Assembly (NCBI GenBank): GCA_024509875.1
Contig: JAMPIV010012267.1
Coordinates: 1 to 64,000, forward strand
Origin: Oreohelix idahoensis
Lineage: Eukaryota > Mollusca > Gastropoda > Stylommatophora > Oreohelicidae
Length of the DNA stretch: 64,000 nt
Reading direction: 5' to 3'
The position numbers and the translations under genes were made by a program. Position 1 is the stretch's first letter, and each line of letters opens with the position of its first letter. Below, piece by piece: positions 1 to 12,213 of this stretch. The notes under the pieces were generated by a model. It worked only from the letters and a program-made list of their open reading frames with translations. It was not told the DNA's origin and did no database searches.

Positions 1-1025
1 CTGATGAAAAGGTTTCTTTCATCATTCGTTATCTGTCAATGGAAAATGTGATGTTTTATTTTATAATCATTTTCAATGCCTATCTAAGTTTGGCTTACCT
101 CTATTGTCAAATATATTCTAGTGTTTGGAGAGGCTTATAATGATCTACTGTTTCTATTTGGCGCCCAGCTATCTCTGCCTGGGCTGCCTGATACCCTCTC
201 AGCGACATTAATTAACTCACCCAGCCTCTCCGCGGCCCTGTTCCATAGAAAACATTTTCATGTCTGGAGCCATGGACTCTCTCCTCTGTTTCTATGAGTA
301 TCATCTCTTTGAGATCTTGGTTTTCCCCAAAGTAGCCCATTTCTCCATATAACGTTTCTAACCGGGCGGAGAACCGTGGTGATAGGCTCCACCCGACAGT
401 AGCCCTGGCATTCCTAATTCTTTCTATAAAACACACCGTTCTTTTTCGTATCTTAACCAAAAGAGCCTCTTCACAACATGTCATAGTTAGTCTGGTCATC
501 CCTGCTCATTTTATTATTTGTAAAAAACTTCATAACGGATCCCCCGAAGACCTTGAGACACTTACACATCATCTTTTCATCTTTCTAACCCGAAAAGTAT
601 GGCTAATACTTCATATCTGCTAACATATGACACAATGACTCCAACCTTTTCTACAAAAAATATACTAGATGGAACCCCATGGCTGCGTTGAGGCCCCCTG
701 ACTAGCAGAGCATCAGAGTAAGAGGGCTGTGACCATTGCCGGAGCAAGGCCTTGCAACTCTAACACCCTTAGTCCCGCAATCTCATTCCTCCCATACAAA
801 AACTGTAAATCTTTTATCTCTGCTTCCCTCTCGGCAGTCAATCACCTTTCTTTCTGCCCTATCCTTTTGCAGTTCGGTTTTTCTTCTGTTTCCTTTTGCA
901 TTCGTTTTCTCTGCCAACCATTTTCTCTCCTCAAATTGAGCCCTCTTGATCTCAGCCTCTCTATCAGCCCCTGATTTCTTAATCTCCCTAGCCTCTTCTA
1001 CCTGCATTTTCCTTTCCTCAGCTAA
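1..1025 (-). pseudogene. Gag body of Gmr1-like element E2, left tandem unit (partial)
   Basis: This is a degraded copy of the gag gene at 15440-16418 on the same strand. Readable pieces are a charged coiled-coil segment rich in Glu, Lys and Arg (about 783-1020) and a capsid-like segment (about 212-500) that keeps the SARLETLYGEMG and DLKEMILIETEERVHGS stretches. It continues past the left edge, so its pol is not visible. Differences from the second copy are mostly single-base insertions and deletions, which break the frame many times. The 5' part of the gene is displaced beyond the LTR that starts at 1031. Family function (Gag: particle assembly and RNA packaging) is known; this copy cannot encode it as written. 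Confidence 0.75.
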
Positions 1026-1030
1026 CCTAT

Positions 1031-1075
1031 TGTTACCAATAAGGATGTGGATATATGTTCAACTTATGCAGTAAG

Positions 1076-1122
<47 letters not shown>

Positions 1123-2651
1123 TATATATATGTATATAATATATATACCTGCTATGGTGGGGGTAGAGGCTGGTGATGATCGTGGCTGTAATATGACTGA
1201 TCGCGAATGATGACATGGGTAGTTCGTCAAGTGGACATCTATGTATCATGCAGACTGGTCTCACAACACGTTAACGTACAAGATGTGTGTGGCAATCCTT
1301 ACTTTGAAAGATGTAAAAGTGAATGTTGATGGAAGCATATGTTGTACGTGTTACAAGTATGGAGTCAAAATATAGGTGAACACGCTGTGTACGTTTTGGA
1401 TCATTTATTATGGTCACAGCCAACAAGACGTAAACGAACCTCTATGTAGGCATGACCAGGACATGGCGGATATGAAAACAGTTCACAACAATGGCATGTA
1501 CTAATTACCAATAATTATATGATTATCAAAGTGTTTGTCGACTCCAATATATCTCTCATCTACCACTAGCAGAAAATCCCCGAATACAACAACAGGTAAA
1601 AACTGAATAAACTCCAACAGTTTCTTATCTGACTCCATCAAAGTCATACTTCTAACGTCGAACTCTCCCAAACATGGCGGCGACGAAATTAGTAAAGTCC
1701 ATACCCTCTAATCGGACGTTAACGAAGAGTAGGACTGTCCTTTCGAAGATAGGCTAAACAACTCCCTTGTACATCAGGCGAGTTTACTTTTCAAAGTTTT
1801 TGTAGCAAAACTAATAACCCATCTGTTCTCCACTCCAGATAGTTTATATATATAACATAGGCCCTCATATAAAACTATAAATCACTGTGGATACCTCATC
1901 TGCAGAACATAAGCGTCCTAGAGTTCAAAAGATATACCGCAAATCATGCGGGTTTTTAGAATAACATCTATCTATTCTCATGGGTCTCCTGAGTGTAAAT
2001 CTAACCCTAACGGTCTTAGAAATGGCTCCAACGAGCATAACAAGTAGAATACTCTGCCCTTCCAACATTTTGTGAGCTCTTTTTCAAACTGGTTGACCTC
2101 AAAAATATTGATCCTATACAAAGAAAGTGTGAAAGTAATTCGTTTTTTTTTACCTATGCTACACGAATTCCAAACACAAACTTAGAAGCAACTGATCGAC
2201 CTTCCTGACTAACAGAAATAAACACAGGGACTTTCAATAACAGTGGAAGAGTTTCCAATCCCAAGAGCCAATTGCAGAGAGATTAATCAAACATTTCGTC
2301 TGTAGTACCCAGATTTCAAGATCAAACAACTTGGCCTTCCGCCGGAAATCATTCTTTTTTCCACACTCTACTAGTTCGGGCATATCGCATGAATTTCGCA
2401 TTCCGTCAGACCTAAGCAGTCAGCTGTTATGTACCCATAAGAAAGTAACAGCATGGTAGACTTTAAAATAGTGGAATAACTAAACAATATTTACTTTACC
2501 CTTAGTCAGAGGTTCAATCGATTATTTTCCTACCTATTAGATGTGGTTCACACCGACGAACACATAAGACCAATAAATATTATTCATAAATAAAACAAGC
2601 ATACAGGCAGACTTTCTAACCATTTATCAGATTATGAAAAACTGCACGTCA
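1031..2651 (-). mobile_element. Solo LTR of E4 family inserted in E2 gag (left unit)
   Basis: The segment matches 20986-22429 over nearly its whole length and also 16462-17601. It starts with TGTTACC and is preceded by CCTAT (1026-1030). The better preserved copy ends GTAACA followed by CCTAT (22430-22434), so this looks like an LTR with a 5-bp target duplication. No internal region follows it here, hence solo LTR. A (TA)n tract (about 1079-1135) makes it longer than the other copy. The right end is blurred; 2651 is the best reading, with 2670 as an alternative. Strand is taken from the full-length relative, whose gag is on the minus strand. Confidence 0.7.
1079..1146. repeat. (TA)n microsatellite inside LTR
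   Basis: A run of TA dinucleotides with a few interruptions. The same position in the 20986 LTR copy holds only about 8 TA units, so the tract has expanded or been mis-called in this copy. Confidence 0.9.
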
Positions 2652-2810
2652 GTCCCCCCTTTGAGTAACACGGCTATAGTATTCAAATCCGTGACAAAAA
2701 TGAGTCCCCTGCTGACATGACATAGTCAATCAAGTATATTGACAACTTTCCATATAATATAAACCGCTGTCAGTCTCCACGAGTCACCGTAGAGCGAGAG
2801 ACTTTCAGTG
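2652..2810 (-). pseudogene. Remnant of E2 Gag N-terminus, left unit
   Basis: The stretch aligns loosely with 22435-22558, which encodes the Gag N-terminus in the right unit. The clearest shared block is TGACATAGTCAATCAAG near 2717-2733. Reading frame is lost through many small indels and some extra bases. Only its position (between the nested LTR and the E2 LTR) and the shared block support the call. Confidence 0.4.
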
Positions 2811-3104
2811 AGGATGATCTCAGCGTAATGATGAACATAGCCAAACTGTTCTAAGACTAAATAACGATGATGCTAAAGCATTAAAGATGCTAGTTTACTT
2901 CAGAAGATCAATTACAAAATCTGACACTTCAAAGAACAAGCCAGAATTCCGCAAATTCTGGCAGCCATGAGTAAATGAGTGGAAGGATTCCCATGAAAAA
3001 AGCAGAATACATGATACTTACAAGTAGTAAATCACTTCCTGACCGCAATGAATGTATCTAAATAGTAAAGAAATCTCACATTCCTGGATTACGCCAACCC
3101 ACAG
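2811..3104 (-). other. Leader of E2, left unit
   Basis: This stretch has no open frame of note. By position it should be the 5' untranslated leader between the E2 LTR and gag. CCAACC at about 3096 aligns with the CCAACCAA block at 22597-22604 that may be part of the primer-binding site in the other unit. Confidence 0.3.
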
Positions 3105-5499
3105 CGGTTGTACATGTTTATATTTATCGGGGATGTTAAAATCGTTATACCTAAAAGAAAGAAAATACTGTGTCCTGTCCCGTTTAGTACAACCGTTTGT
3201 GAGAGTAACACAAGCACACGTGGCTAACGCCCCATGCACTCTAATACAAGAATGATAATATATGACTTTGCAGGGAACCTAACGCTAAACCTAATCTCCC
3301 CAGATTCACACACGGTCACTATTTTTGGCTTCCTAGTGTCGAGATGGCATGTATGATGTACCTAATGTCCGTAAGGAGGAGACAATGAAAATGATTTACA
3401 TGCAATGACTTAAACAAAACCCTTTAACTCACTATAGACGGAAATGAATAAAACAATGATTATGAGGTAATTTCTCAGTGATAAATTGAATATTTAGTCA
3501 GATTTTCTACAATTTGGAATCTGACTGTCCCGACATCTCTCTTTGCGTAACAGGTCAATTTTGAAAACTGAGGAAAGTTTAATTTAACCATAATCTTTAA
3601 AATGACGTAACTCTAAAATGGTGTGGACAACTCTTTGTCGCAATCAGTGATAAATAAGTGACACTACCTACAATTCTCCTAAAGTCGGGGTAATTCACAG
3701 TATTTTACAAACTTAATTATCTACTAGTGTTTCAGTCACTATGAAGTAGGATGGGCTGTAGATTCATCAACGCACCCCCAATATAAAATCCTGGTAGTAT
3801 GATTGAACCAAATAGTCGAAAAGTTTCATTATGAATTGAAGTGTCAGATATTACCCATTCGCTTGCAAAACAGTAGTATCACCTGGGATAGGTCTTATTG
3901 TAGAATTTTAATTATTTTCTGCACAACTTGTCGTATGCTATTTTGAATTAATATAGTTTGCTATTAGCCCACAGACAAACATAATCCAGCTATCGTGCTT
4001 GACTTTGTGTTGAACGATTACCGGAGACCGTGTTTTGCGTTGCGGTACTCACTCAACAGATTTCCTGTTATCCGAGAAGGATGTGGTTGATGGAGAGAAG
4101 TGAAGCTGATCGAGCTTTACAACTACACTCCAAATCTCTTTGTGTAAACTGACTTTCCCGTTGCATAACTTAAGAGCTGACTAATGCGTCATTTCCATGT
4201 AGCCCGTGTGACCAGCATGAGGCCACCAAGATTGATAAAGCTGTTTCCCCTTGCAGGACTCCTGCTCCTACAGAAATTTCAGGGATGTAATAGGTTGTAG
4301 CAGTGAGGTAGTACTGGTCTGTAATTGGTTTCGTGAGTGTTGAGATTGCCATTCCCCCGGACTAATCAATTCACAACTAGTTGAGCTTGTACGACCTGCA
4401 ATAGGGTACAGTATAATCTTGCATCTTTCTCTTGACCGTTTTCCTACTAACTGTTACTATTTGCTGGAATCCTCAGGACATTTAATGGCCCGAAAAAGTC
4501 CACATCTGCTGCTTTTTCGACACGACAACTCTAACTTTGATGCCTACCCTTTCGGTCGAACAAGCATTCCGAGGTATTTACACAGTGGTCGACTATCTCG
4601 CCAATGGATTATACTGTTGGCTCCAGCCTAATGACAAAATCCTTGGGGGATGACTTCTTTCCTCACGCGATAACACTGTCGCATTAAGATGAGTCTGATG
4701 TCCGAAAACTTCTTCCCCCCCTTTTTATTCCCCAATGGTCCCCCCCCCCTCCATTTTCTTCCTTATTCGCCCTGAAGCAGACGCTGGTTGCAGTTTTGTC
4801 CGTTTACAGTCGAAGCTGCGACGTATTTGCGCATTTCTGGCCGACACATCCGACGTTCGTAAGCACTGCTTTTGGGACCGTGTTTGCCTTCCCTCAAAGT
4901 ATCCCACTCTCTTTAAGCCAGGCTGCACACTGATCTCAGCCTGTTTCCAGGATACCACCTTTTGTGGAGGTGAGTAGGGTCTTGTCAGCTCTTGATTCTC
5001 TGACCCAGACGCAAGCAGTTCAAGCTATGGTCGCTGACTGCATGCATCGACTTTTGCTGCACTTTCGTCCAGTATGTCCGTACATAACAAGTTAGGATTA
5101 GAGATTTGAGAGACAGAAATCATGAAGTATTACCAAGTTTCGAAAATCACACCATCAACAAGACGCACTCCAGGCGTTTTGAATAATCAAGGTAAGGACA
5201 CTTGTACAGACTAAAGCCTAAATGCCAATATAGGCTCCTAATTCCGTCTGCATAAAGACAGTGAAAATGAGGAAGCGTGACGACGTCCTATATGCTTTAC
5301 AACTGATTCCCATAGACTCCCAGACAGGAGATCTTCCCAGACACATCTAAAGTCCCTGACATGCGCCGACACTGCATACACGCAGAGCAAGAATCCTTTT
5401 AAAACGACGACGATTTATTCGTTGTTTCATTCTCAGATAACTGATTTGTTATACTAGCCCGTAACTTTATCTCGGACGGAAGTAAACACAAAACCATCC

Positions 5500-8215
5500 A
5501 CAAATTTGGGTGGGGGGGCTACAACTCATTCCAAAGTGGGCAAAAATCAACAAGCTTCAACGTCTTTTATTTTCGTTTGAAGGGATTTATTCACATCGTT
5601 ATCAAAAACTTAGGATCGACGTTTTGTCCGAATCGCCAAGACAAGTAACCTCGTTCGTGTAATAATTTCTAATCCCCATATATAAATTAATCAGGTAAAT
5701 ATAAAGCCCTAACAAATACACTTCAATAAAACGGAACGAAAAATGGGTAAAAGAACAGTGCTGACACAATAAACTGTAACTCGAAAATCCCCCTTGTTTT
5801 TTCTACTTCGTCTGCAAATTTGTAACGCTTTCCACGTTGAATAAGTAAAAGCCGTACTATATTAGCATACAACGCGTTCCCCAACACATGAAACGTGTAC
5901 TCATAAACTGAACAAATACCTTCAGCTGACGCAAGATGACCAAAATTTGAGATATTTCATTCATCCCTTTTTACATACACTAGCGTTAACTAAAACGACA
6001 GATAAAGCATGACTAAAGAGAGAAGGAGAGGCAGAAAGCCCGTACGCATGCAAAAAAAAAACTTCGCTTCTCGCTATTAATGCCACACCAAACAAGCGTC
6101 GCCGCGATACACAAATACTACCTATCACGCGGTAAGTGCCACATGCACAAACTTTTTCGATCGACAGAGATAAAATACACTAACCATAGCCCAGAGTTAG
6201 GTTTTTGAAAATCCTGAATAACGCTTAGTAGAAAAGATAACATTAGATACTGGTTTACGTTTTTGAAAACATTACAGTTACCCCGACACCAGCAACATTT
6301 TTCGAAGTAAACAGGATGTAGAAGAAATGTGCATATTTTGAAACGCAGGCCACTTAGCTCTTTTAAATTTGTATAATTAGGGTTTACCCCCATAGGTACT
6401 TGCTGACAAAGCAAATATGTCAAACGTTTACGCAAATAAGTCTAGGGAAATAACAATTTATAGCCAAAAGAAAAATGATGGTGCTGTCAGACAACACCCA
6501 AAATCAGAATCGCTCATTGGTAGATTTTTAAACCACCATTGTAATCGGGAAATAGGCTGACAAGTTACCTACATTTGATACTGATTGGCAGAATGATATG
6601 TAAAGGCTAAAAACACGAATTAGTCGGACTATAAATTCTAATCCTTGGTTAGTTGGGGGGGAGACGTAGTAAGAGTCAACTTTTTTCAAACAGCTGTCGT
6701 AAACATGGCATCCATTTAGTCCCTACAGACTCTCTGCAATAAAATCACTTAGAGGCGATCCGGTCGAGACCACACAGTTGCAAATAAGCATGATAACAGC
6801 AATCAAGTGCGTTGACTCCAGCTGCATAGTTTTGCTAAATAAAAGTCATTGAACATAAGTCAGATTGGAAATTGTGCCAGAATTTGTTGCCAAATTCATT
6901 GCCTGTCAACGAAAATCTGTGTTTATATTCCATGAATTTTGAGGTAAGCATATGAAACATTCAGTATCTTTTAATGAAAATTGAATGTGAATTGTTAATT
7001 TATGCCTGTATATATGTGTAGTTCAGTAGCAAACATGATGTAAAGCCTATAATGCTCCAGCCTGAACAGAAGGTGTCGGAGGAAAGTAAAACGGCATGGA
7101 ATGGCCAAACAGTACACTGACACCTAGATGATTGACTAGAAAGAAATAATGCAGGAATTGCAGAGGCGTAGTAACCATTAGGGAGGGAAATACTGGTATA
7201 AAGTATTTCAGATGAAGCTGACAGTTGGCCTAACGCTCTGAACTCAATGTTTGTGATGTATTGTGCGCAGTGTAGAAATAGAGTATCAATTAGTTCTGAA
7301 GTAGGAGGTACAACCTTCTTGTTTCAGGGACTGTGGTCCTAAAGTTATTGAGCAGCACCTGGTCAGAGCTTTGCTGAATCCAGAGGCGGACAGCATACTC
7401 CTTGGTCCATTTAGCTATCAGTGAGGTGTCTCCAGAGCCCAGGGGAGAAATCGAGCAGAGGAGTCTTTTCCTGCCGCCATCACGAAAGATAAGCCTAATG
7501 TGGCCAGCGGAGCTCAACATTATGTAACCCCATCTTAAACTGACATTGTATAAAAATAAGAGGGGAAATTAATTGTTTTAATGCCAGGAACTGAGAACAT
7601 CTCCAATACTAGTTCCAAGATAAACAAACACTTGAAGTCATGATGACAAATACCAACATAGCTTGAAAAAACAAAACCAGTATTACCTCATATTACTACT
7701 ACACAACTGACACACATAGGATAATATTAATAAAATATGTCACTACAAGGTTCATATTGATAAATTCTGTACATATAACTTGTAATTAAAATTGATTGTG
7801 ATTCCTGGTTCACTTTGTATTTGAATCAGGACACATATATATAAATGAAAAGTGCTTAATACATATTGATATTTGAAAATTTACCAGTGACTCATTTAAG
7901 ATAGTCCTTATAGAGTGTATTATGTGTGTGAGTGTCACAGTGTTGTCAAGTGTGGTGGAATAAATTAAATTGTTTATCTGTCTGTTGTTGTTGTGACTTA
8001 CACTTCATCATATACATACATACCCTAGACATTTAACGTAGTCATCACAATATTCCAGAATAATTCTGACTGAGGTATAAATATGTTAGGCAGCAAGTAA
8101 GGTTATCTATAATACACTACTCTTATTAGATATAGATACCTTCACAGCTGATCTCAGTCAGTACAACTAAGATCCCCTATAAAATATTTACATAACCCAC
8201 TTTACCACCACACTG
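5500..8215. other. Insertion-like block in E2 LTR, no recognised gene
   Basis: The block is absent from the matching place in the other E2 LTR (about 24700-24840). No recognised coding sequence was found. An open frame at 7290-7520 on the minus strand (76 codons) has no family I recognise. An AATAAA hexamer occurs near 7961 in a TG-rich stretch, which could be part of another LTR or a transposon 3' end, but no partner repeat was seen. It may be more than one insertion. Confidence 0.35.
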
Positions 8216-8984
8216 GTCATTGAAAAGGTAATCTCAGTCAAACTGGGAAGGTTATCTAGCTTTGACCGAAAAAACGTAAAGTGTACAATTCAGACAAGCT
8301 TAATGATACAATGTCTATTAAGAAAAATGAATTATCCAATGTCCTAATGAAAACAAGAATGGGTATACAATGTACTTTAGTAAAGCATATTATCGACAAT
8401 AGGTCTTTAGAACAAATTCTGTGCGTAACAGATCCTTACAAATAACGCTGACAAAGAGTGCAAAGAATGGCCTCAGTATTTTTCTCTAGCCCTGCCCAGA
8501 CTGCGAATTAATTCTTAATTTAGAAAATGGAACACAACGTGATCTCATGCGTAGTATTTTATAGAAAAAGTTTTTGACCAATACTGGCAATGAGCATTGA
8601 AACCTTTTTTGCTAATATGCTCTTAGTATGAGGCCAAACGGAAAACTTGCGACTACAAAATCTAAATAGTAGTTTATTGAAAAAAAAAACTTTAAAATTC
8701 CTAACAAATTCATGTGTCTGGGTCAGTCGATTGGTCAGAATCGCTGCGTTAGTTATGCCCAATCCGAAAAGCAAGTTACACAATGTTAGATTTACATTTT
8801 GAAATCTATCTCACCCCTTTCACATCCTATACCAGACTAATAGAATTAGAATTACTACCATAAGCCTCACTTTTTTTTTTCAAACTAGTTAACCCCACTA
8901 AGCTTATGAAAATGTGCGGGATCCAGCAGGAACCACAGTACCTGTTCCGTCTTAGTGTTGTATTAGACATACAGTGCGAATTTT

Positions 8985-11335
8985 TTTCTCAATAACGACT
9001 AGGCTAACACTAGTCAACAACCAAAATGTACCAGAAATGAAAATAGCTGATCTGAACTAATTTTGGTGTGCTGAAAACGAAAATGACATTAAAAAATGTT
9101 GATTGGCTCTAGTTTTCAAGATATATGCTACTAGTTTATTAAATTACGGTGAATTTATATATATATGACGCAACTGTTGTGGGCGATTGCATAATTTTTT
9201 CTAATGACCAATAAAAATGTAACTAGAAGTTGATGATGCAATCCTACCTATGATTACATCACCTTTGTGTATACATATCTTATCTCTGATAAAAATTTGC
9301 CATTAGTTAGTGCATTTGTCCTTATCAAAAGTATCGTAGTTAGAAATGCCTAGGACATGTGTGAACAGTGCTAATAATTTCTGTTATATATGTGGTGAGG
9401 TGACATTTTTCTCACAAAAACGAACTATAACTAAAGTGATTAAGAAGGTATACAGTTTGTATTTTGGCTGCAGAATAGGAGATCAAGATAAGAGCTGGGC
9501 GCCCACAATATGCTGCAATACATGTGCAGCACATCTTAAAAACTGTTGGTTGACTGGCAAAAGGCAAGCTATGCCTTTTGCAGTCCCAATGATTTGGAGA
9601 GAGCCCACTGATCATCTCAACAACTGTTACTTTTGCATGGTCCCTCCAATTGGGAAAGGCATATCAAAGAAGAAAAAAATGGACTCTGGAATATCCAAAC
9701 ATCCCCTCTGCAATACGTCCGGTACCACATGGCGATGACCTACCAGTTCCCAAAGTGCCAGAATCATTTTCAGCTGCTTCCACTGATGAAGAAGAGGACA
9801 TTGGTGGTCCTGAACCATCAACCTCAAGCGACCCAGATTTTGAGCAAACTACATCCACTAAACCACACTTAATAACCCAAGGTGAACTGAATGATCTTGT
9901 AAGAGATCTGAATTTACCGAAGAACAAGGCGGAGCTTTTGGGTTCCAGATTGCAACAGTGGAATCTCCTGGCAGAAGATGTTACAATTTCTGTGTATAGG
10001 AACCGCCAGAAGCCGCTTATTACATTCTTTTTCAAAGAGGGTGACCTTTCTGCGTGCCACAACATTTCTGGTTTAATGGCAGCCCTCAAAATCAATTACA
10101 TACCGGAAGAGTGGAGGCTTTTCATTGATTCATCCAAGACGAGTCTTAAAGCTGTTTTGTTGAATAATGGTAATGTGTTACCGTCAATTCCAGTTGGTCA
10201 CGCAGTTCATATGAAAGAAACTTATGAAAACATTAAGCAGCTTTTGAAGTGTATAAACTACGATCATCATCATTGGTCACTTTGCGGTGACTTAAAAGTG
10301 GTCGCTCTTTGCTTGGACTACAGGGTGGATACACCAAGTACTGTTGCTTTCTCTGTGAGTGGGATAGCCGTGCACGAAGTGACCATTACATCAGAAGACA
10401 TTGGCCAATCAGGCAGTCATTGCATCCTGGCAGTAAACGTTGAGAACCCAGCACTTGTCGACACCTGCAAGATTTTGTTGCCACCCTTGCACATTAAGCT
10501 GGGTCTCATGAAAAATTTTGTCAAGGCAGTGGAGAAAACAGATGAGGCTTTCAAATACCTCATCAGAAAATTTCCAAGACTGAGTGAAGCTAAAATAAGA
10601 GAGGGAGTATTTGTTGGTCCGCAAATTCGAAAACTTCTTCATGATGACGAGTTTCTTTGCGTGTTGCATGGCAAGGAAAAAGCAGCATGGCTAGCATTTA
10701 AGTCAGTGGTGGACAATTTTCTTGGAAACAACAGATCTGATAATTACAATGAAATTGTAGAAAATCTCCTTCTGAAGTATAAGAGTCTTGGCTGCAACAT
10801 GTCTTTGAAAATTCATTTTCTGGATTCTCATCTGGATTTCTTTACGTCAAACTGTGGAGCGGTCATTGATGAGCATGGTGAACGATTTCACCAGGACATT
10901 GCTGCTATGGAGACAAGGTATCAAGGCAATTGGAGCCCTTCAATGCTTGCTGATTACTGTTGGACTGTGACAAGAGACACCTCATCGATTGACTACAAGA
11001 AGCAAGCAAAGAGAGCTCGAACAGCGACTGAATAATGACGGAATGGGTTCAAATGTGCCTTTTAAAACATGATATGTGAACTTTAAATAATGTTTTTATT
11101 TTTTTCTATCATTTTAGGTTGAAATTTATCAATTAATTGAGTATGTAACCACAATTTTATAATGCTAAAGTAGAAAAAGACTAGCTGTTCAACACACCCA
11201 GAGAATTAAACTAAACATTACAATTTATGTATGTATTACTGTAATGTAAATTCAGTCTTTAAGTAAAAAAACCACGACGATCAATTGGTGAATTTTCCTT
11301 ATGATATATTGAAAATAAGCCTATTACTTTATATC
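8985..11335. mobile_element. About 2.35-kb insertion carrying transposon-like gene
   Basis: Flanking sequence at 8220-8985 and 11335-12093 matches 24840-25590 and 25660-26330, where the two flanks are separated by only about 100 bases. This is the empty-site evidence for an insertion. The block holds one gene-like region (9346-11035) on the plus strand. I could not find convincing terminal inverted repeats or a target duplication, so both ends are approximate and the transposon class is open. Confidence 0.55.
9346..11035 (+). pseudogene. Cysteine-rich transposon-like protein, frameshifted
   Basis: Two open frames belong to one gene of about 560 codons. The first (9346-9738) starts with MPRTCVNSANNFCYICGE and has several CX2C pairs typical of a zinc-binding N-terminus. 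The second (9650-11035, 461 codons) is acidic and Ser-rich at first (DEEEDIGGPEPSTSSDPDF), then compact, with conserved-looking blocks LLPPLHIKLGLMKNFVKAV and DEHGERFHQD near the C-terminus. The frame changes in an A7 run near 9671. At about 10303-10437 the plus-strand frame offset by two bases carries a better-looking segment (KYCCFLCEWDSRAR), so two compensating indels appear to have swapped about 45 residues. I recognise the protein as one of a multi-copy, uncharacterised family in invertebrate genomes, probably transposon-encoded; this recognition is from memory and its function is unknown. No catalytic triad could be assigned. Confidence 0.6.
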
Positions 11336-12093
11336 TGATGATTATTTATGGTCAGAAATCAATTATCGTTTTAGATTTTATCAGTTTTGTCAATGTCAAT
11401 ACGCGTTCAATTATCACTTTATTAATCTCCAAAAGTCGGCGGTGCCCATATTTTCCCTTGACCCCCTCATCTCTCGCTATATAGCATTTTTTCCTAGTCA
11501 TATATACCAACTAGTTGTGTGCGATTACGGCCAAAAATACATTACTCGGCGAGAAATTGAAAACTTTTCCTGTGTGTTTTTTAGTAAAAGTTTCTATCGT
11601 TTGTTTGCCTACGAGAGATGGTTAATAGTTAAATTATGCCCACGCCTCTTTGTCGAGAGCGAATCGAAGGTTATTTTGCAAGCGGGTGTTAGTAATTGGC
11701 TTAATTAATGACTAATCGTTTTCTTCTTGCTATACCGACCTGGAAAAATGTCCGAGTTACTACTAACATTTGAATAGCGTTAAAGTTAAAATAAGTACGT
11801 TAATTCAAGACAGGTAGTTTGGAACGGCACATTTCGGTAGATTGTTAATTATAAGTCATGCACAATCCCTCTATCAGATCAGGCCAAAATGTTAAAAATG
11901 TTTATTGTTACACACAAGGAAAGCGAGTAGCTATACGGCGAATCGTTTCTAACAATACCATGGCACAAAATTCAGCGCGAATGCTGGCGTGTGTGATGCT
12001 TATATCAGAACACAACATACGGGCGGATAATTTTTTATCAAGGACTAAAATCCTTAACTGAAATGAGCAATTATCTCGCATGATTTTACAACA

Positions 12094-12105
12094 CACCTCC
12101 CTTCT
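12094..12105 (-). promoter_or_regulatory. Polypurine tract of E2 (plus-strand DNA primer)
   Basis: On the minus strand the sequence reads AGAAGGGAGGTG and abuts the LTR start TGTTGTAAAATC. Similar T-run/purine tracts precede the 3' LTRs of E4 (about 17611-17620) and E1 (49946-49966). Position between RNase H and LTR is as expected for a polypurine tract. Confidence 0.6.
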
Positions 12106-12213
12106 AAAATAAACATGCAATCATTTTGCAGTTATAATCCGCCGCGATAACAATAGCTCAAAAGAAGACTTTATATATCGTTTTTTCTGATCTTCAAATC
12201 ATAAGGAGTCTAC

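Larger units (their letters stand above)
3105..12093 (-). mobile_element. Long LTR of E2 shared by both tandem units, with later insertions
   Basis: Segments 3105-5480, 8215-8985 and 11335-12093 match 22610-26330 in the same order and orientation. On the minus strand the LTR begins TGTTGTAAAATC at 12093, directly after a purine tract (AGAAGGGAGGTG, 12105-12094) that follows the RNase H coding remnant. It is therefore the 3' LTR of the right unit. Because gag remnants follow it at 2810-1, it is also the 5' LTR of the left unit. Two blocks (about 5500-8215 and 8985-11335) have no counterpart in the other LTR and are later insertions here or deletions there. Low-coordinate end is approximate. 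Confidence 0.65.

Noticed and set aside
160..200. TTGGCGCCCAGCTATCTC looked like a tRNA primer-binding site (TGGCGCC).
   Set aside because: It is in the middle of gag coding sequence on the opposite strand and repeats at 15588 with the rest of gag; no LTR end adjoins it.
9346..9738. Considered the N-terminal Cys-rich frame as a separate 130-codon zinc-finger gene.
   Set aside because: Its last residues are in the wrong frame after an A-run, and the following 461-codon frame picks up directly at that point, so the two are one gene.
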